9,188 nt of DNA from Oscillospiraceae bacterium. GTDB lineage: Bacteria; Bacillota; Clostridia; Oscillospirales; Acutalibacteraceae. The translations under genes were made by a program, and so were the position numbers. Shown here piece by piece: positions 6,518 through 9,188 of the stretch. The notes beneath the pieces were generated by a model, which worked only from the letters and a program-made list of their open reading frames with translations, made no database searches and was not told the origin of the DNA. The stretch lies in NCBI GenBank assembly GCA_902795765.1, contig CADBMQ010000097.1:1-9188 (forward strand). The letters run 5' to 3'. Every line of letters begins with the position of its first letter. Positions within the stretch are counted from its first letter, which is position 1.

Positions 6518-6546
6518 ATTTTACATTAAAATTTACTAAATTTCAA
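6518..6546 (-). promoter_or_regulatory. dCMP deaminase promoter
   Basis: On the minus strand there is a -35 box TTGAAA (plus-strand 6541-6546), a 17-nt spacer and a -10 box TAAAAT (plus-strand 6518-6523). Transcription would start near 6511, about 22 nt before the ATG, leaving room for the ACGGAGG ribosome binding site. Confidence 0.68.
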
Positions 6547-6565
6547 TAGTTTTGATTTAAATTTG

Positions 6566-6574
6566 TGCTAAAAT
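6566..6574 (+). promoter_or_regulatory. Probable extended -10 of the rsmA operon promoter
   Basis: TGCTAAAAT is a TGn-extended -10. With the preceding bases it reads TGTGCTAAAAT, nearly identical to TGTGTTAAAAT of the yerC promoter, and both are preceded by TTTTGATTTAA. The -35 at correct spacing (ATAGTT) is poor. An alternative is TTGATT (6552-6557) with an 18-nt spacer to TGTTAT (6576-6581). Confidence 0.45.
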
Positions 6575-6614
6575 GTGTTATTATAAAGTAAATATATAAT
6601 TTGGGAGAATAGTT

Positions 6615-7475
6615 ATGGGAAAACTAACTGACATTTCATATATTAAACCGCTTCTTGGAAGATTTGGTTTCACATTTTCAAAGCAACTCGGACAAAACTT
6701 TTTGATTGACGAGTCGGTCTGCCCGAGAATGGCAGAAGAGTGCGGAGCAAAAGACTGTGGAGTTATCGAAATCGGTCCCGGTGTTGGTGTGCTGACAAAG
6801 GAGCTTTCGTCTGTCGCAAAAAAGGTTGTCGCAATCGAACTTGATAAGCGACTCGAACCTGTTTTGGAAACAACACTTGCCGACTGCGACAATGTCAAAG
6901 TAGTAATGGGCGATGCTATGAAAATGGATATAGCCGAACTGATTAAAACGGAGTTTGACGGAATGGATGTTGTAATTTGCGCAAATCTGCCGTATTATAT
7001 AACATCTCCACTCATAATGAGTCTACTCGAAAAGCGAGTACCGGTCAAGGCGATAACAGTTATGGTACAGTTGGAGGCTGCCGAGCGAATTTGTGCCGAG
7101 TGTGGCACGAGAGAGTGCGGAGCAGTAACAGTCGCAGTGCGAGCATACAGCAATCCACAAATGCTTTTCAGAGTAAACAGAGATAGCTTTTTGCCTGCTC
7201 CAAATGTTGACTCTGCGGTAATCCGACTTGATATCAAAGACACTCCCGACATCGGAAAAACAACTCCAAGACACTTCACAAAAACAGTTCGTGCGGCTTT
7301 TTCTCAACGCAGAAAGCAACTTGCAAATTCGCTGTCGAGTGGACTTGGTATCGGCAAAGCTGACGCAGTTTCTGCACTCGAAAACGCAGGAATAAAAGCG
7401 AATGCGAGAGCAGAGCAACTCTCACTTGACGACTTTAAAAGATTAACAGATACTTTATTTGAGGAAGATGTTTAA
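6615..7475 (+). CDS. rsmA: 16S rRNA (adenine1518-N6/adenine1519-N6)-dimethyltransferase RsmA (KsgA)
   Basis: This 286-residue enzyme uses S-adenosylmethionine to dimethylate two adjacent adenines in the 3' terminal hairpin of 16S rRNA, a late step in small-subunit assembly. Visible signatures are KQLGQNFLID (23-32), SAM-binding motif I EIGPGVG (52-58), the acidic motif II residue Glu75, GDAMKMD (99-105) and the catalytic motif IV NLPYY (124-128). The RNA-binding C-terminal region includes FLPAPNVDSAVIRLD and AAFSQRRKQL. Length is normal. GGGAG at 6602-6606 lies 8 nt before the ATG. It is the first gene of an operon, and its stop codon touches the ATG of the next gene. Confidence 0.97.
   Translation: MGKLTDISYIKPLLGRFGFTFSKQLGQNFLIDESVCPRMAEECGAKDCGVIEIGPGVGVLTKELSSVAKKVVAIELDKRLEPVLETTLADCDNVKVVMGDAMKMDIAELIKTEFDGMDVVICANLPYYITSPLIMSLLEKRVPVKAITVMVQLEAAERICAECGTRECGAVTVAVRAYSNPQMLFRVNRDSFLPAPNVDSAVIRLDIKDTPDIGKTTPRHFTKTVRAAFSQRRKQLANSLSSGLGIGKADAVSALENAGIKANARAEQLSLDDFKRLTDTLFEEDV
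7461..7467 (+). promoter_or_regulatory. Ribosome binding site inside the end of rsmA
   Basis: GAGGAAG lies 8 nt before the ATG at 7476, within the last codons of rsmA. It supports that start and coupled translation of the membrane protein gene. Confidence 0.65.
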
Positions 7476-8414
7476 ATGGACGATTATATGTATCACGACT
7501 ATGACGGTGCAGATGTCGATAGTCCCAAAAAAGCGAAACGAAAAAAGATTATGTCAATAATCGGAACAATTATTTGCCTGTCGTGGTTTGCAGGGATAGG
7601 TGTCTTTCTGCTTGTGCGTCACACCGATAACATTAGAACAGATTACCCCGAAATCAAACTCAATTCGATAAGTGCAACTCAAAATATCGCACCGTCTGAT
7701 AAGAACGAGTTTGTACAGCTTCGAATGGAACTCGAAAGCAAGGGTAAAATAATACCGAATAGCGAATTTTTCGAAAAATATCCCGACTTAAAAAAGGTGT
7801 TTGATATAAATAGCGCACAACAAAAAGGTGGTTGTATCCTTCATTATGAAAGCGATGGATATATAACGATGGTTGAGCCGTATGTTGACTATAAAGCAAA
7901 GCAAGACGCAACGAAAACGAACTTTATCGGCATACTCGGAGCAGATTTTTTGATGATGCCATACGAAATCTCAAATGGCGAGTTGAAAATCGGTTCACCC
8001 GAAAGATTTTGCGTTAAATACGATATGTCGAATGACCAAGGTGTCGCATCTGTCAGCCTAAAAGAGTTCGTTTCAACAAGTTTCCGACTTAATTTCTATA
8101 ACCTTTCGGTCATAGTTGAGGGTTCGGGCAAAATCGAAAACACTTTGCGACTTAAAGAGTACCCGACAAAATGGGAGTGCGATAACCGTAAAATCGCAGA
8201 TAATCTGACTGCGGACGGTCAAAAACTTGAAATCACAGGCGGCAATGAACCGACCGATAAGCATATTGACCTTACCGCAAAATCAACAGGAAAAACCTTG
8301 TTAAAACTAAATTTCGATAAGTTGCTTTATCGAAAATACGAGTCTTGGAAGATAGGTGTAAATGAGCCTGAAAAAACGAAATTCACAATAGTAATCAACG
8401 AGGGAGTGAAATAA
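7476..8414 (+). CDS. Unrecognised single-pass membrane protein (signal-anchor, extracytoplasmic domain)
   Basis: I do not recognise this 312-residue protein. The N-terminus is acidic and tyrosine-rich (MDDYMYHDYDGADVD). A basic cluster KKAKRKK (18-24) and one hydrophobic segment (about 25-47) follow, with no lipobox or obvious signal peptidase site. The expected topology is N-terminus inside and about 265 residues outside. The exterior part is polar and looks beta-rich from about residue 120 on. The C-terminal 100 residues contain TKW (231-233) and IDLTAKSTGKTLLKLNF (264-280) and end in TKFTIVINEG. This pattern loosely recalls chagasin-like or other Ig-like beta folds, but the diagnostic chagasin motifs are missing. 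The gene abuts rsmA and rsmE with no spacer, so it is clearly translated. A role in ribosome maturation cannot be inferred from position alone. Confidence 0.85.
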   Translation: MDDYMYHDYDGADVDSPKKAKRKKIMSIIGTIICLSWFAGIGVFLLVRHTDNIRTDYPEIKLNSISATQNIAPSDKNEFVQLRMELESKGKIIPNSEFFEKYPDLKKVFDINSAQQKGGCILHYESDGYITMVEPYVDYKAKQDATKTNFIGILGADFLMMPYEISNGELKIGSPERFCVKYDMSNDQGVASVSLKEFVSTSFRLNFYNLSVIVEGSGKIENTLRLKEYPTKWECDNRKIADNLTADGQKLEITGGNEPTDKHIDLTAKSTGKTLLKLNFDKLLYRKYESWKIGVNEPEKTKFTIVINEGVK

Positions 8415-9128
8415 ATGCCCCGATTTTTCGAACAAGCACCGACAGATATTGTCACACTAATGGGCGAAACTGCGAGTCATATTTCTCGGTCGCTTCGAAT
8501 GAGAGTTGGCGAACACATAACACTTTGCGACAACGGAGTGGACACTGATTGCGTTATTGAGTCGGTAGGCGAAGAGGTTGTTGTGCGAGTTTTATCACGC
8601 AAACCGAACGAGAGTGAGCCGACTGTTAAAACGACACTCTATCAATGTGTGCCGAAAGGCGACAAACTCGAAACTGTAATTCAAAAAGCAGTCGAACTTG
8701 GAGTCGATAGGGTAGTGCCTGTTTTGTCGAAACGATGTGTTTCCCGTCCCGATGAAAAAAGTGCGAAGAAGAAATCAGTACGATACAACAAAATCGCACT
8801 TGAATCCTGCAAGCAGAGTGGACGAGGCAAGGTTGTCGAAGTAGGCGAGATGATCACACTTGATAAGGCTTTTGAAAATTCAAAAAATGACGACTGCGCA
8901 ATGCTTTTCTATGAATGTGGCGGAGAGAAATTAAGCGATAAAATCGTACCGCAATCGGGCAGTTGTTCGTTGTTTATCGGACCGGAAGGTGGTTTCGATG
9001 AAATGGAAGTCGAAAAAGCGAAAGCCAATGGCATACATATCTGCACACTAGGTCCGAGAATTTTGCGTACCGAAACTGCACCACTTGCGGCATTGTGTTG
9101 CGTTATGATTTACAGTAATAATATTTAA
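8415..9128 (+). CDS. rsmE: 16S rRNA (uracil1498-N3)-methyltransferase RsmE
   Basis: This 237-residue SPOUT-class enzyme methylates U1498 of 16S rRNA, near the decoding site, with S-adenosylmethionine. It begins MPRFF, as family members do, with a PUA-like RNA-binding domain (about 1-65). The knotted SPOUT domain follows: KGDKLETVIQKAVELGVDRV (about 81-100), the cofactor-binding FIGPEGGF (187-194) and LGPRILRTETAPLAAL (212-227), which forms the trefoil knot. Length is normal. The ATG directly follows the stop of the membrane protein gene, with GAGGGAG (8400-8406) 8 nt upstream. It shares an operon with rsmA, another 16S rRNA methyltransferase. Confidence 0.96.
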   Translation: MPRFFEQAPTDIVTLMGETASHISRSLRMRVGEHITLCDNGVDTDCVIESVGEEVVVRVLSRKPNESEPTVKTTLYQCVPKGDKLETVIQKAVELGVDRVVPVLSKRCVSRPDEKSAKKKSVRYNKIALESCKQSGRGKVVEVGEMITLDKAFENSKNDDCAMLFYECGGEKLSDKIVPQSGSCSLFIGPEGGFDEMEVEKAKANGIHICTLGPRILRTETAPLAALCCVMIYSNNI

Positions 9129-9133
9129 AGGAG
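9128..9133 (+). promoter_or_regulatory. Ribosome binding site for the TTG-started last gene
   Basis: AAGGAG overlaps the last base of rsmE and lies 8 nt before the TTG at 9142. No ATG or GTG is at proper spacing, which makes TTG the likely start. Confidence 0.6.
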
Positions 9134-9141
9134 CGATAAAA

Positions 9142-9188
9142 TTGTATTTTTATGGCATAGATTGGACATATATCGTGCTTGTCCTACC
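9142..9188 (+). CDS. YugP-like zinc metallopeptidase, first codons only
   Basis: The window ends after 15 full codons. Reading from the TTG at 9142 gives MYFYGIDWTYIVLVL and then a proline codon (CC at the edge). This closely resembles the start of the YugP-type membrane zinc metallopeptidases (Zn_peptidase_2), which open with a short aromatic stretch, DxTYI and a hydrophobic helix. The strong AAGGAG and the operon position 13 nt after rsmE support a real start. The catalytic HExxH would lie beyond the window, so the assignment rests only on the N-terminus. Confidence 0.6.
   Translation, partial: MYFYGIDWTYIVLVL

Noticed and set aside
1..9188. CRISPR arrays, tRNA or rRNA genes, insertion sequences, phage or defence genes
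   Set aside because: I saw no regularly spaced repeats, no cloverleaf sequences, no transposase or integrase motifs and no terminal repeats. Every large frame is accounted for by core genes.

Overview
The window reads as a low-GC, strictly anaerobic Firmicute of the Clostridia type. The evidence is the A/T-rich intergenic DNA, Gram-positive style promoters with TGn-extended -10 boxes, strong purine-rich ribosome binding sites, an anaerobic ribonucleotide reductase activase gene (nrdG), a YerC/YecD-type TrpR-like regulator and a YugP-like metallopeptidase start. Genus cannot be fixed from the sequence alone. All genes look intact except the two cut by the window edges. There are no insertion sequences, phage genes, tRNAs, rRNAs or CRISPR arrays; this is core chromosome.

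Left part (1-2163): nrdG runs leftward off the edge. It diverges from a rightward operon of yerC, a class I SAM-dependent methyltransferase and hslO (redox-regulated chaperone Hsp33). The two divergent promoters sit back to back, and their -35 boxes form an 8-bp inverted repeat.

Centre (2164-5993): a cobalamin riboswitch starts only about 22 nt after hslO. It is followed by an extra hairpin and an intrinsic terminator. It controls two overlapping genes that together make a complete ECF-type vitamin transporter: a CbiQ-like T component, and an 863-residue protein fusing two ABC ATPase domains to a membrane S (substrate-binding) component. The riboswitch points to cobalamin or a related corrinoid as cargo, with uptake shut off when the vitamin is plentiful. 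A nearly perfect bidirectional terminator separates this unit from the convergent gene.

Right part (6001-9188): a dCMP deaminase gene runs leftward and diverges from a tightly packed rightward operon. That operon is rsmA (16S rRNA adenine dimethyltransferase), an unrecognised single-pass membrane protein, rsmE (16S rRNA U1498 methyltransferase) and the first codons of a YugP-like zinc metallopeptidase. The first three genes abut with no spacer and the last starts after 13 nt, so they are very likely cotranscribed and translationally coupled.

Most of the window is ordinary housekeeping DNA. The points worth a second look are the A-A'-S fusion and its riboswitch leader, the riboswitch's apparent lack of its own promoter, the symmetric nrdG/yerC promoter region, and the membrane protein between the two rRNA methyltransferases.
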